The translations under genes and the position numbers were made by a program. Positions 9,163 through 19,571 of a stretch of DNA of 64,000 nucleotides are shown here, piece by piece. Every line of letters starts with the position of its first letter. Positions within the stretch are counted from its first letter, which is position 1. Source of the DNA: Aeromonas australiensis (lineage in GTDB: Bacteria > Pseudomonadota > Gammaproteobacteria > Enterobacterales > Aeromonadaceae); NCBI RefSeq assembly GCF_000819725.1, contig NZ_CDDH01000112.1:54785-118784 (forward strand). Reading direction: 5' to 3'. The notes under the pieces were generated by a model. It was not told the DNA's origin. It searched no databases and was given only the letters and a program-made list of their open reading frames with translations.

Positions 9163-10653
9163 TTAGCCGAGCTGGAACAACAGTGGCCAGCCCTGCTCCT
9201 GGCAATAACGGTGCTCCTTCTCCAGATTCTGCATCAGCAGCCGGTTCTCCTCACACCAGTCGATCGGCAGGGTCACGACCAGCTGATCCCCTTGCACTGC
9301 AACTTTCCACTCGGGCAGCAGGTTGTCCTGGCGCTTGTGGTGCGCGGCGACTGCGAGGCGCAGAATGCGGATGCAGCGCAGCACCGTCTGCAGGTCATGG
9401 TTGGGTAGGGGCGGCAGCTCACAGAGCTTGAGCGCTTTGCGCTGAAAACGCACCAGTGCCGCCAGCAGTGCCTGATCGTCCTGGTTGAAGCCGGGCAGGT
9501 CGGTGTGTTGCAGGATATAGGCTGAGTGGCGATGAATGCCGCTGTAGTTGATGGCAAGACCGATTTCATGCAGCCGCGCCGCCCAGCCAAGGATGGCGCG
9601 ATAGGGTTCTGCCTCCATCTGCCAGGGCGCTTGCAGGGCATCAAACAGCGTCAGTACGCTCTGCTCCACCCGGGCGGCCTGTTTTTTGTCCATCCGGTAG
9701 TGGGTGCCGAGGGCCTGTGCGGTACGCTCGCGAATGTCGTGGTGTTGTAAACGCTCCTCGAACTGGTAGAGCAACCCTTCGCGCAGGGCGCCATCAGAGT
9801 AGTCCAGCCGCTCGATGGGCAACGAGGTAAACAGGCCGAGCAGGATGGCAACTGCAGCGGCAAACACCTCCTGGCGCTCCTCGGCGAGCCCGGCCAGCTT
9901 GAGGTTGTCGACCCGCTTGCGCTCTATCATCATGGCCTTGAGTCGCTCCAGCCCCTCCAGCGTGATACTGCCATCCGTCAGCCCTTCACCCTGCAGTACA
10001 TCACGTACCGTGCGAATGGAGCCGGAGCTACCAAGGCAGCTCTGCCAGCCCAGCTTGTGGTACTGGTCGATGATGGGGGCGAGCTGGTGCTGCGCCTCCA
10101 GCACGGCGTTGCTGAAGTGCTTGTCGCTCAGCTTGCCGCTGGCAAAGAAGCTCTGGGTAAAGCTGACGCAGCCCATCTTGCGGCTGGTGAGGGCCTTGTG
10201 CTCAAACCCCTCGCCGATGATGAGCTCGGTGCTGCCGCCCCCGATATCGATCACCAGTACCTGACCCTCGATATGCTGGGTATGGGCGACTCCCTGATAG
10301 ATGAGACGCGCTTCCTCCTGGCCGCTGATGATTTCGATAGGGTGGTTGAGTACCTTGGCGGCCTCAGTGACAAACTCGCGGGCGTTGCTGGCGCGGCGTA
10401 GTGTGTAGGTCCCTGCGATACGGATATGCTCCGGCTTGATATTGGTGAGGCGTTCGGCAAACAGCGACAGACAGGCGAGGCCGCGGGCCATCGCCTCCGG
10501 GCTCATTCGCTTCTGCTCATCCATCCCCTCGGCCAGACGGACTCGCTCCTTGATACGATCAATGAGCCGAAAACGCCCCTCGCTCAGGTGCGCTATCACC
10601 ATATGAAAACTGTTGGAGCCGAGATCCACGGCAGCGTAGAGGCTATTGTCCAT
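9163..10653 (-). CDS. ppx: Exopolyphosphatase Ppx
   Basis: Ppx removes phosphate from the ends of polyphosphate chains and belongs to the Ppx/GppA family of the ASKHA ATPase superfamily. The N-terminus shows the phosphate-binding loop ([15 protein letters not shown]), and a second loop is [14 protein letters not shown]. The C-terminal part carries the HD-like helical domain. The start at 10653 gives 496 residues and overlaps the ppk stop by 11 bp, implying translational coupling; an ORF extension upstream to 10692 lies wholly inside ppk. GppA is an alternative family member, but the ppk partner argues for Ppx. Confidence 0.93.
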   Translation of the reverse strand: MDNSLYAAVDLGSNSFHMVIAHLSEGRFRLIDRIKERVRLAEGMDEQKRMSPEAMARGLACLSLFAERLTNIKPEHIRIAGTYTLRRASNAREFVTEAAKVLNHPIEIISGQEEARLIYQGVAHTQHIEGQVLVIDIGGGSTELIIGEGFEHKALTSRKMGCVSFTQSFFASGKLSDKHFSNAVLEAQHQLAPIIDQYHKLGWQSCLGSSGSIRTVRDVLQGEGLTDGSITLEGLERLKAMMIERKRVDNLKLAGLAEERQEVFAAAVAILLGLFTSLPIERLDYSDGALREGLLYQFEERLQHHDIRERTAQALGTHYRMDKKQAARVEQSVLTLFDALQAPWQMEAEPYRAILGWAARLHEIGLAINYSGIHRHSAYILQHTDLPGFNQDDQALLAALVRFQRKALKLCELPPLPNHDLQTVLRCIRILRLAVAAHHKRQDNLLPEWKVAVQGDQLVVTLPIDWCEENRLLMQNLEKEHRYCQEQGWPLLFQLG

Positions 10654-12712
10654 TGTGTGACTCGATACGTTTGAGATAGTCGTAAATGGCAACCTGAGAG
10701 CGGACTTTGCGGCGATTACCCCGCTTCACATATTCGTTCTTCTGGTCGGCATCGATCACCCGAGCCTTACAGGTATCACTCAGTTGTAGCTCGAGAATAT
10801 CCATGATGCGCTGCTTGAGCCGCTCATCATAAATGGGGGTACCTACCTCGATCCGGCCGTCAATATTGCGGCTCATCCAGTCGGCGCTGGAGATGTAGAG
10901 CTGGGGGGTACCCTTGTTATGGAACACCATCACCCGCGGGTGTTCAAGGAAGCGGTCGATGATGCTGATCACCTTGATGTTGTCACTCAGGCCCGGCACG
11001 CCCGGGCGCAGGGCACACATGCCGCGAATGATCATCTGGATGGGCACTCCTGCCTGACTGGCGGCATAGAGACGGTTGATGAGGTCCCGGTCCACCAGGT
11101 TGTTGATCTTGAGGATGATGCCGCTCGGCTGGCCCGCCTTGGCGTTGGTCAGCTCGTTGTCGATAAGACGATAGAGCTGACGACGGCTGTTGATGGGGGA
11201 GACCAGCAGATGATTGAACTTGTAACGTCGATAGGGATACTCGATGTACTCGAATACGCTCTCCACTTCTGCCGTGATATCCGGATTACGGGTTAGCAGC
11301 GAGAAGTCGGTGTAAATCTTGGCGGTCTTTTCGTTGAAGTTACCGGTGCCGATATGGGCGTAGCGCACCGCTTCGCCCTGCTCGTGGCGGGTGATAAGGC
11401 AGAGCTTGGAGTGGATCTTGAGGCTCGGCACCCCGAACACCACCTTGACGCCGGCATCGGTCAGCATGTTGGCCCAGTCGATGTTGGCCGCCTCGTCGAA
11501 ACGGGCGCGCAGCTCCACCACCACGGTCACCTTCTTGCCGTTGTTGGCAGCATCGATAAGGGAGTGGATGATCCGCGACTTCTTGGCGACCCGGTAGATA
11601 TTGATGCGAATGGCGCTGACCGCCGGATCGAATGCCGCCTGGCGCACCAACTCGGTGAAGTGATGAAACTTGTGGTACGGGTAGTAGAGCAGAATATCCT
11701 GCTTGCTAATCGCATCGAAGGCGTTGACGAAACCGTCAAAATCACGGCAATCGAGGGCCGGCAGCTTGGGATTTTCCAGATAATCCCGGCCTACGTTGGG
11801 GAAGCCGATAAAATCCTTGAAGTTGTGATAACGTCCACCCGGCATGATGGCGTCGTAGGAGCTGATCTGCAGCTTGAGCTTGAGGAAGCTTATCATGGCG
11901 GCGGGCATCTCCCGCTCGTAGACGAAGCGCACCGGCATGGCGGTGAGACGCTGTTTCAGGCCGTCACTCATTTTGTCCAGCAGACTCAAGTCCAGCTGGT
12001 CGGAGAGTCCGTATTCGGCATCCCGGGTCAGCTTCACCGCATAGGCGGCAATCTCGTCGTAATCGAAGAAGCCCTTGAAGATCTCGTCGAGACAGAAGCG
12101 GATGACGTTATCCAGAATGATGATCTGCTTCTTGCGGCGAGTCCCTTCCGGCGGCAACTGGAAGAAGCGGGGCAGGTCGTCGGTCGGCACTTCTACCAGG
12201 GCGTACTGGATCACCTGACCGTTTTTTTTCATCTCGACGGCCAGATAGGTGTACTCATCCTTGAGGAATTTGACCGGATTGACCTCCTTGTTGAGCAGGA
12301 TCGGGATGATGTGGCGCAGCACCTTCTCTTTGAAGAAGACCCTCAGCCACTGCTGGATTGGCTCAGAGAGTTGATTTTCGTTGACCAAAAAGATGTTGTG
12401 GCGGGCGAGCGCGATCAACAGCTCCTTGTAGGTGTTGTCGAACGCTTCACCGAGCGCCATCACCTTCTGCTGGATGGCGCGCAGCAGCACTTTCGCCTCA
12501 TCGTCGCCACCATGTACTTCATTGATGAGGATGCGGCGCTTGACGTCCGATACCCGTACTTTGAAAAACTCATCCTGGTTGGAGGAGAAGATCCCCAAAA
12601 AGCGGACCCGCTCGATGAGCGGGACCGACTTGTCCATTGCCTCTTGCAACACCCGTTCATTGAATGAGAGCCAGCTTAGCTCTTTCTCTTCATAAAGCTT
12701 GTCGGTGTTCAT
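10643..12712 (-). CDS. ppk: Polyphosphate kinase Ppk1
   Basis: Ppk1 makes polyphosphate reversibly from ATP through an autophosphorylated histidine. The 689-residue protein has the N domain ([16 protein letters not shown]), the head domain and the two phospholipase-D-like C-terminal domains. The segment [23 protein letters not shown] is the active-site signature. TGAGGC lies before the ATG. It is the first gene of ppk-ppx and has a clear Pho box 59 bp upstream of its start, so phosphate starvation should induce it through PhoB. Confidence 0.97.
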   Translation of the reverse strand: MNTDKLYEEKELSWLSFNERVLQEAMDKSVPLIERVRFLGIFSSNQDEFFKVRVSDVKRRILINEVHGGDDEAKVLLRAIQQKVMALGEAFDNTYKELLIALARHNIFLVNENQLSEPIQQWLRVFFKEKVLRHIIPILLNKEVNPVKFLKDEYTYLAVEMKKNGQVIQYALVEVPTDDLPRFFQLPPEGTRRKKQIIILDNVIRFCLDEIFKGFFDYDEIAAYAVKLTRDAEYGLSDQLDLSLLDKMSDGLKQRLTAMPVRFVYEREMPAAMISFLKLKLQISSYDAIMPGGRYHNFKDFIGFPNVGRDYLENPKLPALDCRDFDGFVNAFDAISKQDILLYYPYHKFHHFTELVRQAAFDPAVSAIRINIYRVAKKSRIIHSLIDAANNGKKVTVVVELRARFDEAANIDWANMLTDAGVKVVFGVPSLKIHSKLCLITRHEQGEAVRYAHIGTGNFNEKTAKIYTDFSLLTRNPDITAEVESVFEYIEYPYRRYKFNHLLVSPINSRRQLYRLIDNELTNAKAGQPSGIILKINNLVDRDLINRLYAASQAGVPIQMIIRGMCALRPGVPGLSDNIKVISIIDRFLEHPRVMVFHNKGTPQLYISSADWMSRNIDGRIEVGTPIYDERLKQRIMDILELQLSDTCKARVIDADQKNEYVKRGNRRKVRSQVAIYDYLKRIESHNGQ

Positions 12713-12770
12713 GGTATGCCTCAGGTCCCTGTATCAACGTGCCGATGCGCGGCAGATATGGCGTGAATAT

Positions 12771-12788
12771 ATGACAGAAAGATGACAA
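12771..12788 (-). promoter_or_regulatory. Pho box upstream of ppk
   Basis: On the minus strand the sequence reads TTGTCAT-CTTT-CTGTCAT, two 7-bp half-sites with 4-bp spacing, nearly the PhoB consensus. A CATATCT -10-like element follows about ten bases further on, the normal arrangement of a PhoB-activated promoter. Confidence 0.85.
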
Positions 12789-12793
12789 TTATA

Positions 12794-13306
12794 TTACTCG
12801 GAGATCGCCTCATCGATATCGACCATCAGGTCGTCGGAGAGGGACTCCAGCGCGCTGATCAGGTCATCAAGGGCGAGGCCATCAGGCAGTGCGACCAGCG
12901 CATGGGCGTAGAAGAGCGGGGCGCCGGAGTGGGGGGCCGGCTCACAGCCGGTATTGAGATCGGCCACGTTGATCTCGAGCTGGCGCAGGATGCTGGCCAC
13001 TTCATGGACGATCCCGGGACGGTCGTTGCCGGTGACCGTCATCATTACCTGATGGGCGGGTAGTGCAGTGGGAGTTCCTTCGGCAAAGCTGATGGTCAAG
13101 CCAGGCAGTAAGGCCAGCGCTTCGCACAGGCTACGATAGTGCGAAGTGGGAACACTGACATGGAGGATACCGGCAAACTGGCCTGCCAGCTCACTCATGG
13201 CACTGCCCAGCCAGTTGCCCTGCTCACGGCTGATGACGGCCGCCAGACTCTCGACGATCCCGGGTTTGTCTGCACCGATCACGGTGACCACCAATTGTTT
13301 TTGCAT
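12794..13306 (-). CDS. gcvR: GcvR-like double-ACT-domain regulator
   Basis: The product is about 170 residues with two ACT domains: QLVVTVIGADKPGIVESLAAVI near the N-terminus and VMMTVTGNDRPGIVHEVASILRQLEINVADL in the middle. This is the architecture of GcvR, which in E. coli binds glycine and antagonises GcvA control of the glycine cleavage operon. The start at 13306 has AAGGAG close upstream; the longer in-frame extension has no site. No gcv gene is nearby, so function rests on family resemblance alone. It ends six bases before the Pho box of ppk and is a separate transcript. Confidence 0.75.
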   Translation of the reverse strand: MQKQLVVTVIGADKPGIVESLAAVISREQGNWLGSAMSELAGQFAGILHVSVPTSHYRSLCEALALLPGLTISFAEGTPTALPAHQVMMTVTGNDRPGIVHEVASILRQLEINVADLNTGCEPAPHSGAPLFYAHALVALPDGLALDDLISALESLSDDLMVDIDEAISE

Positions 13307-13503
13307 CCTGCTCTCCTTGAAAATGGATTTCTCTCTCACTCTCCATTGTGCCTGCTGGGGCTGGCCATATGAACCCCGCTTGCTGACAAATAGATAAAAA
13401 AGGCGGGACTTTTACGCACGCCATACGCTTGCCTGCTGCCTTGCTCCGTGACGGCTGTGGTAAAGTGGTTCCCCTTTCGTGTCGTGAACTGGATCGTGCT
13501 CTC

Positions 13504-14379
13504 ATGAATACCCTTCTCCTATCGGGATTGTTGTTACTGGCGCTGCTTGTGCTGGCGATCTTCTGGCGCAGAGGCAAACAGCAAAAACGTCTGCCCTATG
13601 ACCTGCAAGAGACCCTGTTCAGTCCCGCCGAGCGCTCCTTCCTCGGGGTGCTGGATCTGGCGGTGGGTGACAAGGCCCGGGTCTTTGCCAAGGTGCGGGT
13701 GGCCGATGTGCTGACGCCGCAGGCCGGGATCGGCAAAAGCAAATGGCAGCAGTACTTCAACAAGATCAGTGCCAAGCATTTCGACTATCTGCTTTGCCAC
13801 CCCGCTGATCTCTCCTTCATCTGTGCCATCGAACTCGATGACAACTCCCACCGTCACCAGAAGCGCAAGGCGCGCGACCTTTTTCTGAAAACCGCCTGCG
13901 ACAGCGCCGGGCTGCCGTTGCTGCAGATCCCGGCAAGAGCCTGCTATCCGGTGGAAGAGCTGCGCGAACAGATCCTGCCACTGCTGGTCAAAAGCAGCGA
14001 ACCGCTGCTCGACGATCTGCCGCACGGGGCACGCCGCGAGCCGACGTTCAACCCTCTGTTGCTTGACGGCGTGGATGTCGGTGCCGGGATGCGTGGCCGC
14101 ACTTCCCATGCCGAGGCCATCTCGCCCGCGTCGTTCCACGAACCCGCCATCCAGGCCAAGGGGGTGGTGGCGGTGCCACAGAGTGAGGGTGAGCTGGTCG
14201 ATGGCCTGTTCGCCGATATAGAGGATGACGAAGAACACGTACAACATTGTCCACGTTGCGATGCGCCGCTGGTGGAGCGGGAGGCGAAAAAAGGCCCCCA
14301 CGCCGGTCGACTCTTTCTGGCTTGCAGCCGTTTCCCCGAGTGTCGTTACGCGGCGCCGCACCACCATAATCGCCACTGA
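13504..14379 (+). CDS. Membrane-anchored DUF2726 protein with topoisomerase-type zinc ribbon
   Basis: This 291-residue protein begins with one membrane helix (NTLLLSGLLLLALLVLAIFW). Residues about 40-170 form a DUF2726 domain, a fold related to restriction endonuclease-like proteins (VFAKVRVADVLTPQ, then FDYLLCHPADLSFICAIELDDNSH). The last 45 residues form a topoisomerase-I-like zinc ribbon (HCPRCDAPLVEREAKKGPHAGRLFLACSRFPECRY). These pieces suggest DNA or RNA binding at the membrane, but no function is established. The start at 13504 is chosen because it opens directly with the anchor helix. It is followed by a terminator. Confidence 0.8.
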   Translation: MNTLLLSGLLLLALLVLAIFWRRGKQQKRLPYDLQETLFSPAERSFLGVLDLAVGDKARVFAKVRVADVLTPQAGIGKSKWQQYFNKISAKHFDYLLCHPADLSFICAIELDDNSHRHQKRKARDLFLKTACDSAGLPLLQIPARACYPVEELREQILPLLVKSSEPLLDDLPHGARREPTFNPLLLDGVDVGAGMRGRTSHAEAISPASFHEPAIQAKGVVAVPQSEGELVDGLFADIEDDEEHVQHCPRCDAPLVEREAKKGPHAGRLFLACSRFPECRYAAPHHHNRH

Positions 14380-14401
14380 GTGCTCTTCACCATGTCCCAT
14401 G

Positions 14402-14431
14402 CTGCCCTCTGACGAGGGCAGTTTTCTTTTT
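14402..14431 (+). terminator. Terminator after the DUF2726 gene
   Basis: CTGCCCTC-TGAC-GAGGGCAG followed by TTTTCTTTTT is a classic intrinsic terminator. It isolates the flrA region from upstream transcription. Confidence 0.92.
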
Positions 14432-14556
14432 GCGATTGGCGGTGTTAATAGGTGGTGATGCATACAGAAAATTCCTCGGCAAAATTTATCTAATCTCCCG
14501 TTTCTGTCGATACACTTAGTCTGAATACGACAACTTTTGACAATGTGTCGGAATTT

Positions 14557-14571
14557 TGGCACTTTGTGTGC
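14557..14571 (+). promoter_or_regulatory. Possible sigma-54 promoter or inverted-repeat operator before flrA
   Basis: TGGCACTTTGTGTGC has GG and GC elements ten bases apart, as in -24/-12 promoters, but the T tract before GC is poor. The same bases form the inverted repeat GGCAC-N5-GTGCC, so a repressor site is an equal alternative. Confidence 0.35.
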
Positions 14572-14648
14572 CTGCAAAAAGACAGTCGGTAGCTGTTTTA
14601 TCATTAAATAAAACAATAAGTTAGTTCAGGACATCGCGAGGAATGGAT

Positions 14649-16070
14649 ATGGTGGAGATGGGCGTGTTGATTGTTGATGCCGATGCGCAGCGGCGCCAAC
14701 AGTTGGGAACCGTGCTCTCGTTTATGGGGATCCCGTGGCAGGAGGTGGCACAAAGCGATCTGGATGTGGCCATCGAATCCTCCGGTCCGCTGCAAGGTGT
14801 GCTGGTGGGTGAGCTGACCGACCGTCCCTTGCCTGATCTACTGGCCGCTTTCCCCCGAACCCCCTTCATTTCGCTGGTTGAAGCCGATCTGCCCAACAAC
14901 AACTTTATCGGTGTTGCGCAGGCCCCCTTTACCTATGGATCGCTGACTCGTCATCTGCACTTCTGTCAGGCCTTCGTCTCGCTCCACCCCCGTCAACAGA
15001 CTCACGACAAGGGTCAAACATTACTGCGTTTGCTGGTAGGCAAAGGGAAGGGGATCCAGGAGGTGCGCCGCCTCATTAGCCAGGTGGCCGAGACCGATGC
15101 CAATGTGCTGATCCTCGGCGAGTCCGGCACCGGCAAAGAGGTGGTGGCCCGCGCTATCCATGAACTCTCTTCCCGAAGTCAAGGTCCATTCGTGCCCATC
15201 AACTGCGGCGCCATTCCTGCCGAGCTGCTGGAGAGCGAATTGTTTGGCCACGAGAAGGGGGCGTTTACCGGCGCCATTGCGGCCCGTCGTGGTCGCTTCG
15301 AGCTGGCCCAGGGGGGCACCCTGTTTCTCGACGAGATCGGCGATATGCCGATGCCGATGCAGGTCAAACTGCTGCGGGTGCTGCAGGAGCGGCTATTCGA
15401 TCGGGTCGGTGGCGGCAAGCCTATTCAGGCCGATGTGCGCATCATAGCGGCGACTCACCGGGATCTGGAGGCGCAGATCCGAACCCAGGGCTTCCGTGAG
15501 GATCTCTACTATCGTCTCAACGTCTTCCCCATTGAGACTCCGCCGTTGCGGGATCGCATCGACGATATTCCACTGCTGCTGCAGGAGCTGCTCAACCGCC
15601 ATGCCGAACAGCATCACGGCTTTATCCGGCTGACCCAGCGGGCGCTGGAGTCGCTGATGCAGTACCCCTGGCCCGGCAATGTGCGCGAGCTCTCCAACCT
15701 GCTGGAGCGGCTGCTGATCCTCTACCCGCACCAGATCGTCGATGTGGCCGATCTGCCGAGCCGTTATCGCCTGTTGCCGAGCGAGCCACGGGATGAGCGG
15801 TTGACCGAGATGGATGAGCGGGATGCGTTGGCGGCAGTATTCCAGGAGCCACCCGAGCTGGATCATGCTCTGGTTGCGCCACGCACCATGCAGCTGCCGG
15901 AGGACGGGATCAATCTCAAAGAGATGCTGGCTGACCTGGAAGTGGAGCTGATCCGTCAGGCGCTGGAGTCTCAGGACGGGGTGGTGGCTCGCGCCGCCGA
16001 TCTGCTCGGTATGCGTCGAACCACCTTGGTGGAGAAGATGAAAAAGTACGGAATGAGCAAGGACGTCTGA
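14649..16070 (+). CDS. flrA: FlrA, master sigma-54 activator of polar flagella
   Basis: FlrA (FleQ family) activates class II flagellar genes with sigma-54 RNA polymerase. Residues 1-110 are a FleQ-type receiver-like domain. The AAA+ domain has Walker A GESGTGKE (about 157), the sigma-54 contact loop GAFTGA (about 204) and Walker B DEIGD. A Fis-type helix-turn-helix ends the protein ([25 protein letters not shown]). AGGA is six bases before the ATG at 14649 and too close to the ATG at 14643, so I favour 14649 (473 residues). FleQ homologues can bind c-di-GMP; a diguanylate cyclase gene lies at 43 kb but no link is shown. Confidence 0.93.
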   Translation: MVEMGVLIVDADAQRRQQLGTVLSFMGIPWQEVAQSDLDVAIESSGPLQGVLVGELTDRPLPDLLAAFPRTPFISLVEADLPNNNFIGVAQAPFTYGSLTRHLHFCQAFVSLHPRQQTHDKGQTLLRLLVGKGKGIQEVRRLISQVAETDANVLILGESGTGKEVVARAIHELSSRSQGPFVPINCGAIPAELLESELFGHEKGAFTGAIAARRGRFELAQGGTLFLDEIGDMPMPMQVKLLRVLQERLFDRVGGGKPIQADVRIIAATHRDLEAQIRTQGFREDLYYRLNVFPIETPPLRDRIDDIPLLLQELLNRHAEQHHGFIRLTQRALESLMQYPWPGNVRELSNLLERLLILYPHQIVDVADLPSRYRLLPSEPRDERLTEMDERDALAAVFQEPPELDHALVAPRTMQLPEDGINLKEMLADLEVELIRQALESQDGVVARAADLLGMRRTTLVEKMKKYGMSKDV

Positions 16071-16125
16071 CAGTCAAAGCCTTGACGATGATATACAATG
16101 CATTGTTTTAATTAATATATTTTAG

Positions 16126-16141
16126 TGGCATGAAAATTGAA
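16126..16141 (+). promoter_or_regulatory. Sigma-54 promoter for flrBC
   Basis: TGGCATGAAAATTGAA matches the -24/-12 consensus TGGCACG-N4-TTGCA except for two positions, with correct spacing. It lies 35 bp before the flrB start. In Vibrio flrBC is a FlrA- and sigma-54-dependent operon, so position and family knowledge agree. Confidence 0.72.
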
Positions 16142-16176
16142 TAACCTGACCCAATAGCCAGTTTGAGGTCAGCTTT

Positions 16177-17211
16177 ATGACAATCCAGCAGCAGGACATG
16201 CCACTCCAGTCCCACGAAGTGAGCCAGCTTTATGCCATCTTCAAGGCGCTCCCTACCGGGGTGCTGTTGCTTGATGGGGCTGGGGTAGTCACCCGCGCGA
16301 ATCCGGCGGCTATCTCCCTGCTGGGGGAGCCGCTGGAAGGGGCGCTCTGGCGTCACATCATTGCCCGCTGTTTTGAGCCGCGCGAGGATGATGGCCACGA
16401 GATATCCCTGCGCGATGGGCGCCGGGTCCAGCTCTCGACCCAGCCGCTGCCGGATCAGCGCGGCCAACTGGTCTTTATCAACGATCTGACCGAAACCCGT
16501 AAGCTGCAGGATCGCATCAATCACATGAAGCGACTGTCGGCGCTCGGCAATATGGCGGCCTCGCTCGCCCACCAGATCCGCACTCCGCTCTCCGCCGCCA
16601 TGCTCTATGCCGCCAATCTGGCCAACCGCACCCTCAAGCCGGAATCCCGCACTCAGTTTCAGCAAAAGCTGATGGCCCGTTTGCAGGATTTGGAGAAGCA
16701 GATCAACGACATCCTGCTGTTTGCCCGCAATGGTGACCATCAGGTGGTCACCCCTATTTCGGTGCAGGGTCTGCTGGCTGAAGTACATGCCGGTGCTGAA
16801 GCATTTTGTCAGCAACAGGGCTGCGATCTGCACATGGAGGCGCCGGAGCCCGATCTCTGTCTGTTAGCCAACAGCAGTGCGCTGGCGGGGGCTATCAATA
16901 ACCTGATTGCCAATGCCCAGCAGGCAGGGGCTACCTCGCTGCTGGTCAGCGCGGTGCGCAGGGGTGCCCGGGTGGAGCTGCGGGTTATCGATAATGGTAA
17001 GGGGATCCCTTCTCACCTGCTCGGTCAGGTATTCGAACCCTTCTTTACCACCCGCTCCCAGGGGACTGGCCTTGGTCTGGCGGTGGTGCAATCGGTAGTG
17101 CGTGCCCATCAGGGGGAGGTCGGTGTGGCCTCGGTTCCTGGTGAAGGCACCTGCTTTACTCTGTCGTTCCCCCTGCACCAGCAACCGGTGCAGCTTGGAG
17201 GTGTAGCATGA
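16177..17211 (+). CDS. flrB: FlrB, flagellar sensor histidine kinase
   Basis: FlrB is a soluble histidine kinase that phosphorylates FlrC. The 344-residue protein has a PAS domain (about 15-110), a phospho-acceptor segment SLAHQIRTPLSAAMLYAANL with His at about 132, and an ATPase domain with NNLIANAQQAGA, DNGKG and GTGLGL boxes. No membrane segment is visible, as in other FlrB/FleS proteins. GAGGTC precedes the start. The stop overlaps the flrC start by four bases (ATGA), so the pair is translationally coupled. Confidence 0.93.
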   Translation: MTIQQQDMPLQSHEVSQLYAIFKALPTGVLLLDGAGVVTRANPAAISLLGEPLEGALWRHIIARCFEPREDDGHEISLRDGRRVQLSTQPLPDQRGQLVFINDLTETRKLQDRINHMKRLSALGNMAASLAHQIRTPLSAAMLYAANLANRTLKPESRTQFQQKLMARLQDLEKQINDILLFARNGDHQVVTPISVQGLLAEVHAGAEAFCQQQGCDLHMEAPEPDLCLLANSSALAGAINNLIANAQQAGATSLLVSAVRRGARVELRVIDNGKGIPSHLLGQVFEPFFTTRSQGTGLGLAVVQSVVRAHQGEVGVASVPGEGTCFTLSFPLHQQPVQLGGVA

Positions 17212-18551
17212 CACAGGCCAGGATCCTGGTAGTTGAAGATGACAATGGCCTGCGCGAAGCGCTGGTGGATACCCTTTTGCTCGGCGGTTATGAGTGCCGG
17301 GAAGCGGACAGTGGCGAGCGGGCTCTGCTGGCCCTTTCCCGGCAGCCGTTTGACATGGTGATCTCCGATATCCAGATGGGGGGAATGGACGGCCTCACCC
17401 TGCTGGCTACCATCCGCCAGCAATATCCGCAGATACCTGTGCTGCTGATGACAGCCTACGCCAACATCGATGGCGCGGTGCGCGCCATGCGTGAAGGGGC
17501 CATCGACTATCTGGCCAAGCCATTTTCGCCTGAGGTGCTGCTCAATCAGGTCAGTCGTTATGTGCCCGCCCAGAAGGTGGAGAAGCGCGCCGTGGTCTAC
17601 GGGGATCCCAAAACCGCCGAGCTGTTCCAGCTGGCTACCCGGGTGGCCAGAAGCGAAGCGACCGTGATGGTGACCGGCCCGAGCGGGACGGGTAAAGAGG
17701 TGCTGGCTCGTTACATTCATGACAACTCCAACCGTGCCGAGCAGCCGTTCGTTGCCATCAACTGCGCCGCCATTCCGGAGAACATGCTGGAGGCGACCCT
17801 GTTTGGCTATGAGAAGGGGGCTTTTACCGGTGCGGTGCAGGGGTGCCCCGGCAAGTTCGAGCAGGCGCAGGGGGGCACCCTGCTGCTTGACGAGATCACC
17901 GAGATGGAGCAGGGGCTGCAAGCCAAATTGCTGCGGGTACTGCAGGAGAAAGAGGTGGAGCGACTCGGTAGTCGCAAGCTGATCCCGCTGGATGTGCGGG
18001 TCATCGCCACCAGTAACCGGGATTTGAAAAAAGCGGTGCAGGATGGCCTGTTTCGCGAAGATCTCTACTATCGCCTCAATGTATTCCCGCTGCGCTGGTC
18101 AGCCCTGTGCGAGCGGCCCGGCGACATTCTGCCGCTGGCGGAGCACCTGCTGGCACTTCATGCCAGTCAGCAGGGGCTGCCGACACCGCAGTTGACGGAT
18201 GCCTCGCGGGAACGGCTGCTGGCTCACCCCTGGCCCGGCAATGTGCGGGAGCTGGATAACGTGGTACAGCGTGCCCTGATCCTCAGCCCCGACGGAATCA
18301 TTGATTGTGACCACCTCATTCTGGAGGAGCTGGACGAGCAGGAGATGGAGTTTGTCAGCGTGGAGCGCAGCTATGGCGGCGACCGCCTCGGCAGCGAGCT
18401 CAAGCAGCAGGAGCACCAGATCATCCTCGATACCCTGCAAGATTGTCACGGCAGCCGCAAGGCGGTGGCCGACCGACTCGGCATCAGCCCGCGCACCCTG
18501 CGCTACAAGCTGGCCCAGATGCGGGAGGCGGGGATCGATCTGCCAGCCTAA
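17208..18551 (+). CDS. flrC: FlrC, sigma-54 response regulator of class III flagellar genes
   Basis: FlrC activates late polar flagellar genes with sigma-54 polymerase. The receiver domain has its phospho-acceptor Asp at residue 54 (VISDIQM) and Lys in YLAKPFSP. The AAA+ domain shows GPSGTGKEVLA, GAFTGA and LLDEITEM; a Fis-type helix-turn-helix closes the 447-residue protein (AVADRLGISPRTLRYKLAQMREAG). It overlaps flrB by four bases. The flgG-L operon at the start of this window and motY are plausible members of the same hierarchy. Confidence 0.94.
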   Translation: MTQARILVVEDDNGLREALVDTLLLGGYECREADSGERALLALSRQPFDMVISDIQMGGMDGLTLLATIRQQYPQIPVLLMTAYANIDGAVRAMREGAIDYLAKPFSPEVLLNQVSRYVPAQKVEKRAVVYGDPKTAELFQLATRVARSEATVMVTGPSGTGKEVLARYIHDNSNRAEQPFVAINCAAIPENMLEATLFGYEKGAFTGAVQGCPGKFEQAQGGTLLLDEITEMEQGLQAKLLRVLQEKEVERLGSRKLIPLDVRVIATSNRDLKKAVQDGLFREDLYYRLNVFPLRWSALCERPGDILPLAEHLLALHASQQGLPTPQLTDASRERLLAHPWPGNVRELDNVVQRALILSPDGIIDCDHLILEELDEQEMEFVSVERSYGGDRLGSELKQQEHQIILDTLQDCHGSRKAVADRLGISPRTLRYKLAQMREAGIDLPA

Positions 18552-18692
18552 GGCATGTAGGGAAACTGCACTGTGTGGGGGCTGTCATGGTCTTGACGGC
18601 CCGGCTCGATTATCATGGGGCCCTTGGCGCTTTGAGCCTGAGCCCTGTTTTTATTGGTAAAGCAGGGGACCGAGCCTTAATAAGGGACCCCT

Positions 18693-19454
18693 ATGATCTC
18701 TCATCGAAAACTCGAAACCGTACTGAACCATCTGCTCGAACCGCACGCCATCAAGGATTACTGTCCCAACGGCTTGCAAGTGGAGGGGCGGGAGCGCATT
18801 CGCAAGGTAGTGACAGGTGTCACCGCCAGTCAGGCGCTTATCGACGCGGCGGTGGCTGCCGAGGCCGATGCCATTCTGGTCCATCACGGCTACTTCTGGA
18901 GCGGTGAACCGGCCCAGATCACCGGCATGAAGCAGCGTCGGATCAAGACCCTGCTGACCCACGATATCAACCTGTTTGCCTACCATTTGCCGCTGGATGT
19001 TCACCCCGAGGTGGGTAACAACGCCCAGCTCGCCAAGCTGCTCGACATCAAGGTGCGTCGCGGTCTGGAGCCGTGGAACAGCAAGAGTGTCGCCATGGTG
19101 GGCAAGCTGGAAGAGCCGATGAGCGGCCGCGATTTTACCAAGCTGATTGCCGAGCGCCTTGGCCGTGAACCACTCTATTGTGGCGACAGCGGCCCCGAGC
19201 TTATCCGCTCCGTGGCCTGGTGCACTGGCGGCGGTCAGAGCTACATCAATCTGGCGGCGGAGCAGGGCATCGATGCCTTTATCTCCGGCGAGGCTTCTGA
19301 ACAGACCATTCACACCGCCCGCGAGATGGGGATGCACTTCTACGCCGCGGGCCATCACGCCACCGAGCGTTACGGCGTCAAGGCGCTGGGGGAGTGGCTG
19401 GCCACGGTGCATGGGCTGGATGTCACCTTTATCGATATCGACAATCCGGTGTAG
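18693..19454 (+). CDS. NIF3/YbgI family metal-binding protein
   Basis: The 253-residue product matches the Nif3-like dinuclear metal protein family, the E. coli member being YbgI. Metal ligands are visible in DAILVHHGYFWSGE, NLFAYHLPLDVH and AAGHHATERYG. The family is often labelled GTP cyclohydrolase I type 2, but the cellular role of YbgI proteins is not settled. AAGGGA precedes the ATG. It stands alone between flrC and the convergent purN, separated from purN by a terminator. Length is normal (E. coli about 247). Confidence 0.9.
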   Translation: MISHRKLETVLNHLLEPHAIKDYCPNGLQVEGRERIRKVVTGVTASQALIDAAVAAEADAILVHHGYFWSGEPAQITGMKQRRIKTLLTHDINLFAYHLPLDVHPEVGNNAQLAKLLDIKVRRGLEPWNSKSVAMVGKLEEPMSGRDFTKLIAERLGREPLYCGDSGPELIRSVAWCTGGGQSYINLAAEQGIDAFISGEASEQTIHTAREMGMHFYAAGHHATERYGVKALGEWLATVHGLDVTFIDIDNPV

Positions 19455-19519
19455 GGTCGCTTGGCCGCGTAGCGGCGAAATCGGACCTGACCTAAGCCAT
19501 CGTGCGGTAGGTAGAAATG

Positions 19520-19548
19520 ACAAGGGAGGCCTAAGCCTCCCTTGTTGT
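19520..19548. terminator. Bidirectional terminator between the NIF3 gene and purN
   Basis: ACAAGGGAGGC-CTAA-GCCTCCCTTGT is an 11-bp perfect stem. T-rich sequence on the plus side is short; it can serve both convergent genes. Confidence 0.8.
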
Positions 19549-19571
19549 ATCTGACCTGCAGTTGTTAGCGG

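Noticed and set aside
11354..12667. 437-codon ORF antisense to ppk
   Set aside because: Shadow of ppk, whose catalytic motifs are intact; the antisense product has no known features.
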